Notes: generated from the letters alone by a model not told the origin. 64,000 nt of DNA from Methanomassiliicoccaceae archaeon COG_1 (GCA_028561875.1 JAQQTI010000001.1:606313-670312); one strand, 5' to 3'; shown: positions 1 to 9,435, counted from the stretch's first letter. Numbers and translations: made by a program.

Positions 1-63
1 GACGTGGACGGGATCGAGAGGATCGGTCTCATAGAATTCCTGATGGATTCCGAGAGCATCTGA
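1..63 (+). CDS. C-terminal end of an unidentified protein (partial)
   Basis: An open frame enters from the left edge and ends at a TGA at 61-63, giving a 20-residue acidic tail (begins DVDGIERIGL). The rest of the gene lies outside the window, so no function can be assigned. Codon use is GC-rich like the core genes further right. Confidence 0.5.
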   Translation, partial: DVDGIERIGLIEFLMDSESI

Positions 64-511
64 CCTTATTACGGAAAAACGTTACACGCAACAGATTTTC
101 GGAACAGGGTTCCGGGAACTCCGACAGCATGAAGCCCGTCGAGACCAGTGCGAACACCAACGCGATGGCCGTGAAGTATTTCCTGCTCGTTCGTATTCCC
201 CCTGCTGAGTGGTTCACGCACGACCCGAAAGATCTGAGTGGTCCCGTCGCTGTCGTACATCTTAACGCCGTTACCCCATAATGATTGGGGGCCGCTAAAC
301 GCACCCCCCGACAGGGACTGGGGGAACGATACATACTTCATGTCTCTCGGCAATGAGAGAGAGCCTAGAGATACTCCCTCCGGCAGCACCAATGATTGCA
401 TGTTGCTACTAGCGAAGGCACCCCCCCCCCGATTTCCTTGATCGAATCGGGCAGCACCACAGTCTTTACGGCCGATTTGTAAAATGCGAATGCACCTATC
501 TTAGAGACTTT
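29..511 (-). pseudogene. Remnant of a BspA-like leucine-rich-repeat surface protein
   Basis: Three minus-strand frames together give the C-terminal part of an LRR_5/BspA-like protein. Positions about 511-419 encode a repeat (IGAFAFYKSAVKTVVLPDSI). The next frame, about 405-210, continues with GAFASSNMQSLVLPEGV and PRDMKYVSFPQSL. A third frame, about 181-115, encodes a hydrophobic helix (YFTAIALVFALVSTGFML) that would be the C-terminal membrane anchor. The first frame change falls exactly at a run of ten G on the minus strand (C run 421-430). The second is near a G5 run around 210-225. The N-terminal part is absent, so this looks like a decayed fragment beside the 3' side of tRNA-Ala. Sequencing error in the homopolymer is the alternative for the first frameshift. 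Confidence 0.6.
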
Positions 512-651
512 ACAACGCTCATGCCGGGTGCGGCCGGCCGTTGTGGCGGGGCCGGCATACTCGATGATGATGGGAAGTATCAGGATGCCTCCGCATGCGG
601 CGGCCCGTTCCGTCGCGGAGCGGGAAAAACCGTCTGACCAGATCAAAGCAG

Positions 652-724
652 TGGACAGTGCGGGATTTGAACCCACGGCCTCCTGCTTGCAAAGCAGGCG
701 ATCTTCCGGCTGATCTAACTGCCC
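652..724 (-). tRNA. tRNA-Ala (TGC anticodon)
   Basis: The minus strand folds as a full cloverleaf of 73 nt. The acceptor GGGCAGT pairs with ACTGTCC. The D stem is GATC/GATC, the anticodon arm is CCTGC-TTTGCAA-GCAGG with anticodon TGC, and the T arm is GTGGG-TTCAAAT-CCCGC. The discriminator base is A. CCA is not encoded in full. There is no intron. A TATA box lies about 27 nt upstream. Confidence 0.95.
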
Positions 725-746
725 CTGCGACGGCGATCGACGGAGG

Positions 747-757
747 GGATATAAACC
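747..757 (-). promoter_or_regulatory. TATA box of tRNA-Ala
   Basis: The minus strand reads GGTTTATATCC here. It is centred about 28 nt before the tRNA 5' end at 724, the expected spacing for an archaeal promoter. On the plus strand an AT-rich TAATTAAAC at about 774-782 is the matching candidate for the divergent aroC gene. Confidence 0.6.
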
Positions 758-816
758 TGACGGGAGCCCAACCCTAATTAAACTGCGGCGCGATCACGGA
801 ACGTCCGAGGGGTACC

Positions 817-1878
817 GTGTACACGCTGGGGAGGAAGCTGAGGTTCTCGCTGTTCGGGAGGAGCCACGCCCGGTGCGTGGGGTGCATACTCGAGGGCGTG
901 CCCGCGGGGTTCCCCATCGACGTCGGGGCGATCGGGGAGGAGATGGCGCTGCGCCGGCCGCGCCCCGGGATCGGCACGGGCAGGGCGGAGGCCGACGGGG
1001 TGGAGTTCGTCGAGGGCGTCGTCGACGGCAGGGCCGTCGGGACCCCCATAATCATGGAGATCGCCAACGGCGACGCGGACGGCTCGGGGTACCTCGCGTT
1101 CTCCCGCACCCCGCGCCCCGGGCACGCCGACCTCCCGGCGCTCGTGAAGTACGGGGGGTTCGACATCGCCGGCGGGGGGCAGTTCTCCGGAAGGCTCACC
1201 GCGCCGATCGTCGCCGCCGGCGGCATCGCCAAGCAGATGCTCGCGCGGGAGGGCGTGCGCGTAGCCGCCTTCTGCCGGTCCGTCGGAGGCGTCGAGGACC
1301 GCGGGGAGAGGGGGCTCGAGGACGCGATGGCCTCGAGGGCCTACCCGACGAGGGCGTGCACCGCGGAGCTGGACCGGGAGTTCTCCGACTGCATCTCGTC
1401 GGCCGGGGAGGACGGCGACAGCGTCGGCGGCGTCGTCGAGTGCGTCATCGGCGGCCTGCCGATCGGCTTCGGCGGCATATGGTTCGAGTCGCTGGACGCC
1501 GAACTCGCCGCGGCGATGTTCGGCATACCCGCCTGCAAGGGCGTGGAGTTCGGGAGGGGCTTCGCCCTCGCCGGCATGCGCGGCTCGCAATCGAACGACG
1601 CCTACCGCTTCGAGGGCGGCAGGGTCGTCACGGAGACGAACAACATGGGCGGCATCCTCGGCGGCATGGCCGACGGGGCGCCCGTGGTCTTCAGGACCGC
1701 GTTCAAGCCCACGCCGTCCATAGCGAAGAGGCAGAGGACCGTGGACCTCGACTCGCTCGAGGACGCGGACGTCGGGATCGGGGGCCGCCACGACCCGTGC
1801 GTCGCGCCCAGGGCGGCCGCGGTCGCGGAGGCCGCCGCCGCGCTCGTTGTCGCGGACCAGATGGAGAGGGGGTTTTGA
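817..1878 (+). CDS. aroC: Chorismate synthase
   Basis: Chorismate synthase makes chorismate from 5-enolpyruvylshikimate-3-phosphate using reduced flavin, the last common step of aromatic biosynthesis. The 353 residues match the family throughout: the N-terminal FGRSH block (about 12-16; most members have GESHG, so the Glu is replaced while the His is kept), RPRPGIGTGR, the VKYGGFDIAGGGQFSGR region and the C-terminal RHDPCVAPRA. The start is a GTG at 817, chosen because it gives the usual N-terminus (MYTLGRKLRFSLFG). The stop overlaps the TTG start of the next gene, a chorismate mutase that uses the product, so the two are probably co-translated. Confidence 0.93.
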   Translation: MYTLGRKLRFSLFGRSHARCVGCILEGVPAGFPIDVGAIGEEMALRRPRPGIGTGRAEADGVEFVEGVVDGRAVGTPIIMEIANGDADGSGYLAFSRTPRPGHADLPALVKYGGFDIAGGGQFSGRLTAPIVAAGGIAKQMLAREGVRVAAFCRSVGGVEDRGERGLEDAMASRAYPTRACTAELDREFSDCISSAGEDGDSVGGVVECVIGGLPIGFGGIWFESLDAELAAAMFGIPACKGVEFGRGFALAGMRGSQSNDAYRFEGGRVVTETNNMGGILGGMADGAPVVFRTAFKPTPSIAKRQRTVDLDSLEDADVGIGGRHDPCVAPRAAAVAEAAAALVVADQMERGF

Positions 1879-2507
1879 GCACGTACCTGGATGACAGGAG
1901 GAGGGAGATCGCGGAGACCGACCGCGCGATAATGGAGCTGCTGCGCCGGAGGCTGGACCTCGCCGAGGGGATCGGGAGGTACAAGGCCGAGAACGGCATG
2001 GAGGTCGTCGACCCCGACGCCGAGGAGAGGGTGGTGGCGCGCTACCGCCTGCTCGCCGACGAGCAGGGGGTCGACCCCGACCGCGCCGAGAGGATCGCGC
2101 GCATACTCATCGCCGAGTCGGTGGAGAGGGAGTCCGCCCTGCGGGGGAGGGGCTCGTTCCTCTCCGCGCCGAGGGCGTCCCCGTCCGACCCGCACGACCG
2201 GTCGTACACGAGCAGGTCGCTCCGCCTCATGCTCGCGCTCGCGGTCGGCCTCGCCGCCGCCGTGGCGGGCGCCAGCGCCGCCGTCGCCTACGTGTTCCAA
2301 CGGGACCATTGGGGCGTCGTCGCCTGCATGATGGCCCTGCCGGCGGCGATGGTCTTCGTCGACTTCATGCTCAGCTACGCGGACATCAGAACGCGCAGCA
2401 GGGCGGACGCGGAGACGAGGTACTACGTCAGGCGCGCCGTGTTCTTCGGCGCCGTCCTGGCCGCCCTCTCGGCGGGCGTTCTCGCGCTCGTCGCGCTCGG
2501 CGGCTGA
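1875..2507 (+). CDS. AroQ-type chorismate mutase with C-terminal membrane domain
   Basis: Residues 1-95 are an AroQ-class chorismate mutase helix bundle ([50 protein letters not shown]), which converts chorismate to prephenate. After a linker the same frame continues with three hydrophobic segments (about 115-140, 145-165 and 187-207), so the 210-residue protein should be membrane-attached. Free-standing AroQ proteins are about 90 residues. The TTG start at 1875 overlaps the aroC stop by four bases. The last 80 bases overlap the 3' end of convergent ilvD. The function of the membrane part is unknown; a fused small membrane protein is the simplest reading. Confidence 0.8.
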   Translation: MSTYLDDRRREIAETDRAIMELLRRRLDLAEGIGRYKAENGMEVVDPDAEERVVARYRLLADEQGVDPDRAERIARILIAESVERESALRGRGSFLSAPRASPSDPHDRSYTSRSLRLMLALAVGLAAAVAGASAAVAYVFQRDHWGVVACMMALPAAMVFVDFMLSYADIRTRSRADAETRYYVRRAVFFGAVLAALSAGVLALVALGG

Positions 2508-4173
2508 CGGATCGGGGCGCCGGGTCTCGCCCGAGGTACGCGCCGTTCGCGCCGTTGGTGACCAGCCTGCGGTACCTCCCCTGCACGCCGGCGGCCGGGC
2601 GCTCGACCGCCCTCGCCGATCCCAGGCGCCCGGCGATCTCCTCGTCGGTGAGGCGGGCGCTCAGCCTCCTGTTGGGGATGTCGATGTCGATGACGTCGCC
2701 GTCACGCAGGGCGGCGATCGGCCCCCCCTCGTAGGCCTCGGGGGAGATGTGGCCGATGGCCCCTCCCCGGGTGGCGCCGGAGAACCTCCCGTCGGTGATC
2801 AGGGCCACGGACTCGCCCAGGCCCATGCCCTGGATGATGCTGGTGGGGGCGAGCATCTCCGGCATGCCGGGGGCGCCCTTGGGCCCCTCGTAGCGGATGA
2901 CCACGGCGTCGCCGGCCCCGACGGCGCCGGACTTGATGGCCTCCACCGCGTCCTTCTCGGAGTCGTAGCACTTCGCCCTCCCGGAGAAGACCATCATCTT
3001 CGGGGACACCGCCGCCTGCTTCACGACCGACCCCAGCGGGGCGATGTTCCCCTTGAGGACGGCGATGCCGCCCTGCGCGTGGAACGGGTCGTCCAGGGGG
3101 CGGATGACCTCCGGGTCCCTCACCGCCGCCGACTCCGCGATGCCGGCGATGCTCCTGCCGCTCACGGTGGGGGCGTCCTCCAGGCTGCCCCTCAGCCTGT
3201 TCAGGACCGCGGGCACGCCGCCGGCGTCGTCCAGGTCCTTGATGTGGTGCCTCCCGGCCGGGCGGAGGCTGGTGATGTGCGGGACCTCGCGGGAGATCCC
3301 GTCGAACTCCGAGAGGTCGACCGGGCAGCCGAACTCCCTGGAGATCGCGGGGATGTGGAGGGCGGTGTTGGTCGACCCGCCGATGGCCATGTCCACGCGG
3401 ATGGCGTTCCTGAACGAGCGGGCGTCCACGATCCGCCTCGGGGTGATGCCCTGCCTCACGAGCTCCACGACCCTCCTCCCGGACGCCCGGGCGATCTCGA
3501 GCTTGCGCGGGTCGGTGGCGAGGCAGGTCCCGCAGCCGGTGAGGGACATGCCGAGGGCCTCGGTCAGGCAGGCCATGGTGTTCGCCGTGAACAGCCCGGA
3601 GCAGCTCCCCGCGCCGGGGCAGGCGGCGCACTCGACGGACCTGAGGAACTCCCCGTCGACCCTGCCGACATGGTACGCGCCGACGGCCTCGAAGACGGAC
3701 TGGAAGTCCACGGCCTCGCCGCCCAGGCTGCCGGCCTCCATGGCGCCCCCGGTGACGATGATCGCGGGGACGTCCAACCTCCCGGCGGCCATGAGCATGC
3801 CGGGGGTGACCTTGTCGCAGTTCGATACCCCGACCCAACCGTCGAGGGCATGGCCCTCGACCATGACCTCGCAGCAGTCGGATATGACCTCGCGGGAGAT
3901 GAGGGAGTACCGCATGCCCCTGTGGCCCATGGCGATGCCGTCGCAGACGGCGGGGACGCCGAAGGCGAACGGGACCCCGCCCGCCTCGCGGATGCCCTCC
4001 TTCACCGCCTCCGTGACCTTGTCGAGGTGGATGTGCCCGGGGACGATCTCGTTCCACGAGTCCGCTATGCCGATGAACGGCTTGTCGAAATCCTCGTCGG
4101 TGAGGCCGTCGGCGCGCAGAAGGCTCCTGGCCGGGGCCGCGTCCGCGCCGCGCCTGATTACTTCGCTCCTCAT
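2428..4173 (-). CDS. ilvD: Dihydroxy-acid dehydratase
   Basis: IlvD dehydrates 2,3-dihydroxy acids in branched-chain amino acid synthesis and carries an Fe-S cluster. Family blocks are clear: [19 protein letters not shown] at the N-terminus, [37 protein letters not shown], and [19 protein letters not shown] near the C-terminus. ATG 4173 is chosen over an upstream ATG at 4194 because family members begin with MRS-like sequence. The normal end is near [10 protein letters not shown]; an Arg/Pro-rich tail of about 34 residues follows and is encoded by sequence antisense to the chorismate mutase gene. It lies 24 bases after rpsJ on the same strand and may be read from the ribosomal operon. Confidence 0.93.
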   Translation of the reverse strand: MRSEVIRRGADAAPARSLLRADGLTDEDFDKPFIGIADSWNEIVPGHIHLDKVTEAVKEGIREAGGVPFAFGVPAVCDGIAMGHRGMRYSLISREVISDCCEVMVEGHALDGWVGVSNCDKVTPGMLMAAGRLDVPAIIVTGGAMEAGSLGGEAVDFQSVFEAVGAYHVGRVDGEFLRSVECAACPGAGSCSGLFTANTMACLTEALGMSLTGCGTCLATDPRKLEIARASGRRVVELVRQGITPRRIVDARSFRNAIRVDMAIGGSTNTALHIPAISREFGCPVDLSEFDGISREVPHITSLRPAGRHHIKDLDDAGGVPAVLNRLRGSLEDAPTVSGRSIAGIAESAAVRDPEVIRPLDDPFHAQGGIAVLKGNIAPLGSVVKQAAVSPKMMVFSGRAKCYDSEKDAVEAIKSGAVGAGDAVVIRYEGPKGAPGMPEMLAPTSIIQGMGLGESVALITDGRFSGATRGGAIGHISPEAYEGGPIAALRDGDVIDIDIPNRRLSARLTDEEIAGRLGSARAVERPAAGVQGRYRRLVTNGANGAYLGRDPAPRSVSRRARRARERPPRGRPGRRRRTRRA

Positions 4174-4197
4174 TGATATCAGCCGGACCCCCATCCG

Positions 4198-4602
4198 TTA
4201 GGCGGTAAATAAGCAGGGGGGCCGCGGGAGGGGGGATGGTGGCGCTCCCGTAGGGGTTGCCGTTTGGGAAGGCGTTTGCCGGCAGGCTCGGTTGCTGCGC
4301 AGGACGATTTCGATGTTGACGCCGTCGGGGACCTGGATCCTCATGAGCTGCCTGAGGGCGCGCTCGTCCGCGTCGAGGTCGATGAGCCTCTTGTGGATGC
4401 GCATCTCCCACCTGTCGTAGGTCTCGCTGCCCTCCCCGTCGGGGGACTTCCTGCAGGCGATCCTGAGCTTCTTGGTGGGCAGGGGGACCGGCCCGCGGAT
4501 GTCCACGCCGGTCCTCTGGGAGATGCCTTTGATCTGATTGCACACGTCGTCGACCATCATCGGGTCGGTGCCGCTGAGGGAGATTCTTGCACGCTGTGCC
4601 AT
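4198..4602 (-). CDS. rpsJ: 30S ribosomal protein S10
   Basis: Archaeal S10 (uS10): [36 protein letters not shown] and VNIEIVLR are family signatures. Archaeal S10 usually ends about here, at roughly 100 residues. The frame stays open for another 34 residues of Pro/Ser/Thr/Arg-rich sequence before TAA, so the protein would be 134 residues with a low-complexity tail that may be a chance extension. It is the last gene of the rpsL-rpsG-fusA-tuf-rpsJ cluster and follows tuf after a 56-base gap that holds a perfect GC palindrome. Confidence 0.92.
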   Translation of the reverse strand: MAQRARISLSGTDPMMVDDVCNQIKGISQRTGVDIRGPVPLPTKKLRIACRKSPDGEGSETYDRWEMRIHKRLIDLDADERALRQLMRIQVPDGVNIEIVLRSNRACRQTPSQTATPTGAPPSPLPRPPCLFTA

Positions 4603-4621
4603 GTTGATGCCTCGAAGGTGT

Positions 4622-4649
4622 GGCCGGGGGCGGGGCCCCGCCCCCGGCC
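4622..4649 (-). repeat. Perfect 28-nt GC palindrome between tuf and rpsJ
   Basis: GGCCGGGGGCGGGG (4622-4635) is followed directly by its exact complement (4636-4649). It lies 10 bases after the tuf stop and 19 bases before the rpsJ start. In the transcript it would be a very stable hairpin. There is no T run, so it is not a typical archaeal terminator. An mRNA-processing or stabilising element, or attenuation of rpsJ, are possibilities. Confidence 0.7.
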
Positions 4650-4658
4650 GGGTCCGTC

Positions 4659-5918
4659 TCAGTTGGCCTTTTCCACAGCGGTGCAGACGCCGGCGGCGAC
4701 GGTCTGCCCCATGTCGCGGATGGCGAACCTGCCGAGGGGCGGGAACTCCTTCGCGGGCTCGATGACGAGGGGCTTCATCGGCTTGAGCTTCACGACGGCG
4801 TTGTCGCCGTTCTTCAGGAAGCTGAGGTCCTCGAGGGGCTTGCCGGCGCGGTTCGCGGAGATGATCTCGACGACCTGGCAGGCGACCTGGGCGGTGTGCA
4901 CGTGGAACACCGGGGTGTAGCCGACGGTGATCACCGACGGGTGGTTGAGGACGATGATCTGCGCGGTGAAGGTGCTGGCGACGGTCGGGGGGTTATCGAC
5001 GGGGCCGGCCACGTCCCCCCTCTTGATGTCGTTCTTGGCGACCCCGGAGACGTTGAACCCGACGTTGTCGCCGGGAGCGGCCTGCGGGAGCTGCTCGTGG
5101 TGCTCCTCGATGGACTTCACGACGCCGTTGACGTGGGAGGGCTCGAAGATGACCTTCATGTTGGGCTTCATGACGCCGGTCTCGACGCGCCCGACGGGGA
5201 CGGTGCCGATCCCGGTGATGGTGTAGACGTCCTGGACGGGGACCCTGAGGGGCTTCTCGGTGTGCTTCTCGGGGACCTTGAGGCTGTCGAGGGCCTGGAT
5301 GAGGGTGGGCCCGCTGTACCAGGGGGTGTTGGCGGACTTCTCCTTGATGTTGTCGCCCGCGTACGCGGACACGGGGATGAAGGGGATGTCCTCCACCTTG
5401 TTGCCGACCATCTTGAGGAGCTTGGTCATGCCCTCCTTGGCCTCGTTGTACTTGGCCTGGTCGTACTTGACGGCGTCCATCTTGTTGATGGCGACTATGA
5501 TCTGCTTGACGCCGAGGGTGGTGGCGAGGAAGACGTGCTCCTTGGTCTGGGCCTGGGGGCCCTCGATGGCGGAGCAGGTGATGATCGCCGCGTCGGCCTG
5601 GGAGGTCCCGGTGATCATGTTCTTGACGAAGTCCCTGTGCCCGGGGGCGTCGATGACGGTGAAGTAGTACTTGTCGGTGTAGAACTTCTTGTGGGCCACG
5701 TCGATGGTGACGCCCCTCTCCCTCTCCTCCTTGAGGCCGTCCATGACCCAGGCGAAGTAGAACGTCCCCTTCCCCTTCTCGTCGGCTTCCTTCTTGTACT
5801 TCTCCACCAGGTGGGGGTCGATGGCCCCGGTCTCCAGGAGGATCCTGCCGGTGAGGGTGGACTTCCCGTGGTCGACGTGCCCGATGATGACGAGGTTCAT
5901 GTGCTCCTTTTCTGCCAT
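4659..5918 (-). CDS. tuf: Translation elongation factor EF-1 alpha
   Basis: Archaeal EF-1A delivers aminoacyl-tRNA to the ribosome as a GTPase. The 419 residues show G1 GHVDHGKST (about 13-21), the effector region [10 protein letters not shown]3 DAPGH, G4 NKMD and G5 SAYAGDNI, followed by two beta-barrel domains ending at [16 protein letters not shown]. The ATG at 5918 is preceded by AAGGAGA, a good ribosome binding site. A TATA box upstream suggests a promoter separate from the rpsL promoter, in keeping with high demand for this protein. Confidence 0.97.
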   Translation of the reverse strand: MAEKEHMNLVIIGHVDHGKSTLTGRILLETGAIDPHLVEKYKKEADEKGKGTFYFAWVMDGLKEERERGVTIDVAHKKFYTDKYYFTVIDAPGHRDFVKNMITGTSQADAAIITCSAIEGPQAQTKEHVFLATTLGVKQIIVAINKMDAVKYDQAKYNEAKEGMTKLLKMVGNKVEDIPFIPVSAYAGDNIKEKSANTPWYSGPTLIQALDSLKVPEKHTEKPLRVPVQDVYTITGIGTVPVGRVETGVMKPNMKVIFEPSHVNGVVKSIEEHHEQLPQAAPGDNVGFNVSGVAKNDIKRGDVAGPVDNPPTVASTFTAQIIVLNHPSVITVGYTPVFHVHTAQVACQVVEIISANRAGKPLEDLSFLKNGDNAVVKLKPMKPLVIEPAKEFPPLGRFAIRDMGQTVAAGVCTAVEKAN

Positions 5919-5973
5919 GTTCTTGTCTCCTTCTTTTAATCAGCTTAGGTTAGTTTTTGTGCGATAAGGGTGT

Positions 5974-5986
5974 TTGTATTTAAAGA
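5974..5986 (-). promoter_or_regulatory. TATA box for tuf
   Basis: The minus strand reads TCTTTAAATACAA in the 94-base gap between fusA and tuf. Transcription would begin near 5950, leaving a leader of about 30 nt that contains the AAGGAGA ribosome binding site. Confidence 0.55.
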
Positions 5987-6012
5987 CTGCCCAGGCCCGG
6001 CCTTCCCTGGCC

Positions 6013-8223
6013 TCACATGCCGGAGTAGTACGCGGCGTCGTAGGGCTTGGGGTTCAGGCCCTTCCTGGCCCTGATCTCCTGGACGACCTTGTCCTGGAGG
6101 TCGGGCATCATGATCTCGAAGCCGGCGTTCTCGGTGGACCAGAGCGCGCGGCCCTGGGTGGCCCCGCGGATGTCGGAGGTGAATCCGAACATGTCGGCGA
6201 CCGGGCACTTGGCGGAGACGGTGGAGTCCGCGCCCTCCTGCCCCATGTCCCCGATCGTGCCGCGGCGCTGGGTGATCAGGCTGATGATGGCGCCGGTGAA
6301 ATCCGGGGGCACGCTGATGAAGACCTTCTGCATGGGCTCGAGCAGGACCCGGCCGGCCTCGCACATGGCCCCGTAGATGCCGTCCCGCACGGCGGGGATG
6401 ATCTGCGCCGGGCCCCTGTGGATGGTGTCCTCGTGGAGCTTGGCGTCGACCAGGCAGACCTTCAGGCCGGAGACCTTCTCCTGGGCCAGCGGGCCCTTGG
6501 TCATGGCCTCGTCGAACGCGTCGGCGATGAGCTCCATGGTCTCGTGCAGGTACTGGATGCCCTTGGTCTTGTCGATCAGCACGTTGTTGTTCTTGAACTT
6601 CACGATGCCCTTGCTCTCGAGCGGGTCGGCCATGCCCAGCCCCTCGCACTGCTTGGCGAGGGCCTTCGGGTCCTTGATCTTCGCGTCGGGGTCGATGTCG
6701 CCCCTTTGGATGGCGTCGATGACGCCCTGCTCCAGCTTGGACACGATGAAGGTGAACTTGTTGTGCTTGTTGGGCGACTTGCCCTCGAAGCCGTTCGGGT
6801 TGGCGCCCTTGACGCACTCCCTGTACACGACGATCGGGGGGGAGACGACGATGGGCACGCCCTGCTCGTTCTCGATCCTGAACACGGTGATCTCGAGGTG
6901 CAGCTCGCCCATCCCGGCGATGAGGTGCTCCCCGGTCTCGTTGTTGATCTCGATGGACAGGGACGGGTCGGCCTTGCCGATGGTCCGGAGGACCTCGACC
7001 AGCTTCGGCAGGTCCTTGGTGTCCTTGGCCTCGATGGCCTCGGTGACGACCGGCTCGGAGTAGTGGGCCATCTTCTCGAAGGGCTCCATGTCCTGCAGGG
7101 AGGAGACGGTGGAGCCGGCGATGGCGTCCCTGAGCCCGGTGACCGCCACGATGTTCCCGGCCATGGCGTCGTCGATGGGGATCCTGTCCGCGCCGACCAT
7201 GAGGGCGACGGTCTGCACCCTCTGCGGGGCGGGCTGCCCCGCGACGTAGAGGGTCTGCCCCTTCTCGATGGTGCCGGAGAACAGCCTCCCGACGGCGACC
7301 TCGCCGGCGTGCTTGTCCATGATGATCTTGGTGACCATGAGGACCACGTCGCCCTTGGCGTCGCAGTCCATGAGCCCCTTCCCGACGCGGGACTCGAGGT
7401 CGCCCTTCCATATGATGGGGATGCGGACCTTCTGGGCCTCGGTGGGGGGCCGGATGTGCCTGATCGCCATCTCGAGGGCGACCTCGTGCAGCGGGGACTT
7501 CTTGGCGAGCTCCTTCTGCCCGCCCTCCCGGCTGCAGTACTCGAAGATGTCGGAGAAGGTGATGTGCGACTTCTGCATGAACGGGGCGGAGATGGCCCAG
7601 TTGTTGTAGGCGGATCCGAAGGCGACGGTGCCGTCCTGGATGCTGACCTGCCACTCCCTGCTGAGGGGGGCGGGCAGGTTCGCCTTTATCTTCTCGTTGA
7701 AGGTCGCGATGAGCTTGGAGAACCTCTCGATCATCATGTCCTTCGAGACCTGCTGCTCGACGATCATCCTGTCCACCTTGTTGATGAACAGCATGGGCTT
7801 GACCCTCTCCTTGAGGGCCTGCCTGATCACGGTCTCGGTCTGCGGCATGATCCCCTCCACCGCGCAGCAGAGGATGAACACGCCGTCGAGCGCCCTCATG
7901 GCCCTGGTGACGTCCCCGCCGAAGTCGACGTGCCCGGGGGTGTCGATCAGGTTGATGAGGTAGGATTTGCCCTCGAAGTGGTGGACCATGGACGCGGACG
8001 CCGCGTTGATCGTGATGCCCCTCGCGGCCTCCTGCTGGTCGTAGTCGAGGACGCGCTGCTCCCCGGCGAGGTCCTGCGACATCATGCCGGCGCCCGCGAT
8101 CAGGTTGTCGGAGAAGGTGGTTTTGCCGTGGTCGATGTGCGCCGCGGTCCCGATGTTCCTGACGAACTCGGGGGCCTTCATTATCTGCGTGGCGAATCTG
8201 ACGTTCTCTTCCTTGCGTCCCAT
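6013..8223 (-). CDS. fusA: Translation elongation factor EF-2
   Basis: Archaeal EF-2 is the translocation GTPase. The 736 residues contain AHIDHGKTTFSDNL (G1), DTPGHVDFGGDVTRAMRALDG (G3) and NKVDR (G4), and end in the usual short tail (PYDAAYYSGM). The diphthamide-bearing His is present in the DTIHRGPAQ motif at about residue 602. This fits with dph6, the last gene of diphthamide synthesis, at about 50 kb in this window. It follows rpsG after 28 bases in the str-type operon. Confidence 0.97.
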   Translation of the reverse strand: MGRKEENVRFATQIMKAPEFVRNIGTAAHIDHGKTTFSDNLIAGAGMMSQDLAGEQRVLDYDQQEAARGITINAASASMVHHFEGKSYLINLIDTPGHVDFGGDVTRAMRALDGVFILCCAVEGIMPQTETVIRQALKERVKPMLFINKVDRMIVEQQVSKDMMIERFSKLIATFNEKIKANLPAPLSREWQVSIQDGTVAFGSAYNNWAISAPFMQKSHITFSDIFEYCSREGGQKELAKKSPLHEVALEMAIRHIRPPTEAQKVRIPIIWKGDLESRVGKGLMDCDAKGDVVLMVTKIIMDKHAGEVAVGRLFSGTIEKGQTLYVAGQPAPQRVQTVALMVGADRIPIDDAMAGNIVAVTGLRDAIAGSTVSSLQDMEPFEKMAHYSEPVVTEAIEAKDTKDLPKLVEVLRTIGKADPSLSIEINNETGEHLIAGMGELHLEITVFRIENEQGVPIVVSPPIVVYRECVKGANPNGFEGKSPNKHNKFTFIVSKLEQGVIDAIQRGDIDPDAKIKDPKALAKQCEGLGMADPLESKGIVKFKNNNVLIDKTKGIQYLHETMELIADAFDEAMTKGPLAQEKVSGLKVCLVDAKLHEDTIHRGPAQIIPAVRDGIYGAMCEAGRVLLEPMQKVFISVPPDFTGAIISLITQRRGTIGDMGQEGADSTVSAKCPVADMFGFTSDIRGATQGRALWSTENAGFEIMMPDLQDKVVQEIRARKGLNPKPYDAAYYSGM

Positions 8224-8251
8224 TCTCTCTCACCCGCGTCGATTGCCGCCT

Positions 8252-8887
8252 TCACCTCGCGGACTGCGCGACCCTCTCGGTCTCCTCCTTCTTCGCTACG
8301 GAGAAGGAGGTCATGTCCCCCTTGGCGGCGAGCATGATCTCGTCGGCGAGGACGTCATGTATGGCCTTCTTGTTCTTCTTGGACGACTCGGTGACCCCGG
8401 TGCAGAGGTTCCTGAGGGCGATGTCGAGCCTCCTCTGGGGGGAGATGTCGACCGCCTTGGGCACCGAGATGCCGCCGAACTGGAGCCTCGTGACCTCTTC
8501 GCGGGGGGCCGCGTTCTCGAGGCAGTCCACGAGGACCTGGATCGGGTTCTGCTTGGTCTTGGCGGCGATGGTGTCGAACGCGTCGGACACCGCCCGGTAG
8601 GCCTTGATCTTCTTGCCGGTGTACTTCTCGGTCCTCATCACGTTGTTGATGAGCCTCTCGACGATGCTCATGTTGGACTTCCCGAACCACCGGTTGGCGT
8701 ACTTGCCGCCCGAGTGGGGGACGGTCGTGGAGTTGAGGTCGATGTACTTGGCGAGACCGGCGTCGTGGATGATGACCTCGGACGTGCCGTACTTGCCGAA
8801 CACGAGAACGTTGATCTCGGGCTTGGGCGGGGCGGCGGGGGCCTCGACGGCCGCCTGCTCCTGGACCTGTACTTCTTCGTCTGCCAT
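8252..8887 (-). CDS. rpsG: 30S ribosomal protein S7
   Basis: Archaeal uS7, 211 residues. An acidic/Ala-rich N-terminal extension (MADEEVQVQEQAAVEAPAAP) precedes the conserved body: NRWFGKSNMSIVERLINNVM, TGKKIKAYRAVSDAF, NPIQVLVDCLENAAPREEVT, SPQRRLDIALRNLCTG. The start ATG at 8887 lies 11 bases after the rpsL stop. An upstream in-frame extension overlapping rpsL was rejected because it would read rpsL out of frame. Confidence 0.96.
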   Translation of the reverse strand: MADEEVQVQEQAAVEAPAAPPKPEINVLVFGKYGTSEVIIHDAGLAKYIDLNSTTVPHSGGKYANRWFGKSNMSIVERLINNVMRTEKYTGKKIKAYRAVSDAFDTIAAKTKQNPIQVLVDCLENAAPREEVTRLQFGGISVPKAVDISPQRRLDIALRNLCTGVTESSKKNKKAIHDVLADEIMLAAKGDMTSFSVAKKEETERVAQSAR

Positions 8888-8898
8888 GTCCCGCACCT

Positions 8899-9327
8899 TC
8901 ACCTGGTGGGCTTCTGGACCCTGCCCCTGACCATCTCGTCGAGCGAGACGTTGTTGACCTTGATCACCTTGTAGCGGACCCCGGGGATGTCCCCGTAGGA
9001 CCTCCCCATCCTGCCGCCGATGCCCTCGACCATGACCTCGTCGTGCTCGTCTATGAAGTTGATGGCCCCGTCGCCGACGGCGAAGGCGGTGATCTGCCTG
9101 CCGTTCTTGATGAGCTGTACCTTGACGCATTTCCTGATCGCGGAATTGGGCTGCTTGGCCTCTACGCCGACCTTCTCGAGGACGATGCCATGGGCCTGGG
9201 CCGAGCCCTCGAGCGGGTCGGACTTCTCCCTGAGCTTCAGCACCCTCTTCGTGTATCCCCTGTCGAGCCAGCGGAACTTCTGCCTGTCCGCCTTCATCTT
9301 CCTAGCCGTGTATAGACCGTTTCCCAA
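8899..9327 (-). CDS. rpsL: 30S ribosomal protein S12
   Basis: Archaeal uS12, 142 residues, decoding-centre protein: [20 protein letters not shown], the conserved [20 protein letters not shown] loop and the [19 protein letters not shown]-terminus. It is the first gene of the str-like operon (rpsL-rpsG-fusA-tuf-rpsJ). Confidence 0.97.
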   Translation of the reverse strand: MGNGLYTARKMKADRQKFRWLDRGYTKRVLKLREKSDPLEGSAQAHGIVLEKVGVEAKQPNSAIRKCVKVQLIKNGRQITAFAVGDGAINFIDEHDEVMVEGIGGRMGRSYGDIPGVRYKVIKVNNVSLDEMVRGRVQKPTR

Positions 9328-9435
9328 TCTTTCACCTCATGGGTTGTGTGTTCCGTTTCCGTGAGTCCAGCCGCGCGGCGCCCACCCCCGCGGAGTGTTA
9401 AGCGTGGCTATTCTGCCGTGCGCTATTCACAAATG

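Noticed and set aside
778..1791. Long minus-strand frame opposite aroC
   Set aside because: Shadow frame produced by GC-rich codon bias; no family features, while chorismate synthase is intact on the plus strand.
873..1874. Upstream part of the chorismate mutase frame reading through aroC
   Set aside because: Arg/Gly-rich out-of-frame reading of aroC; the TTG at 1875 gives the natural AroQ start.
5974..8337. Long plus-strand frame of 787 codons
   Set aside because: It is the antisense shadow of fusA: Asp/Gly/Leu/Val-heavy low-complexity composition, no motifs, and EF-2 on the other strand is complete.
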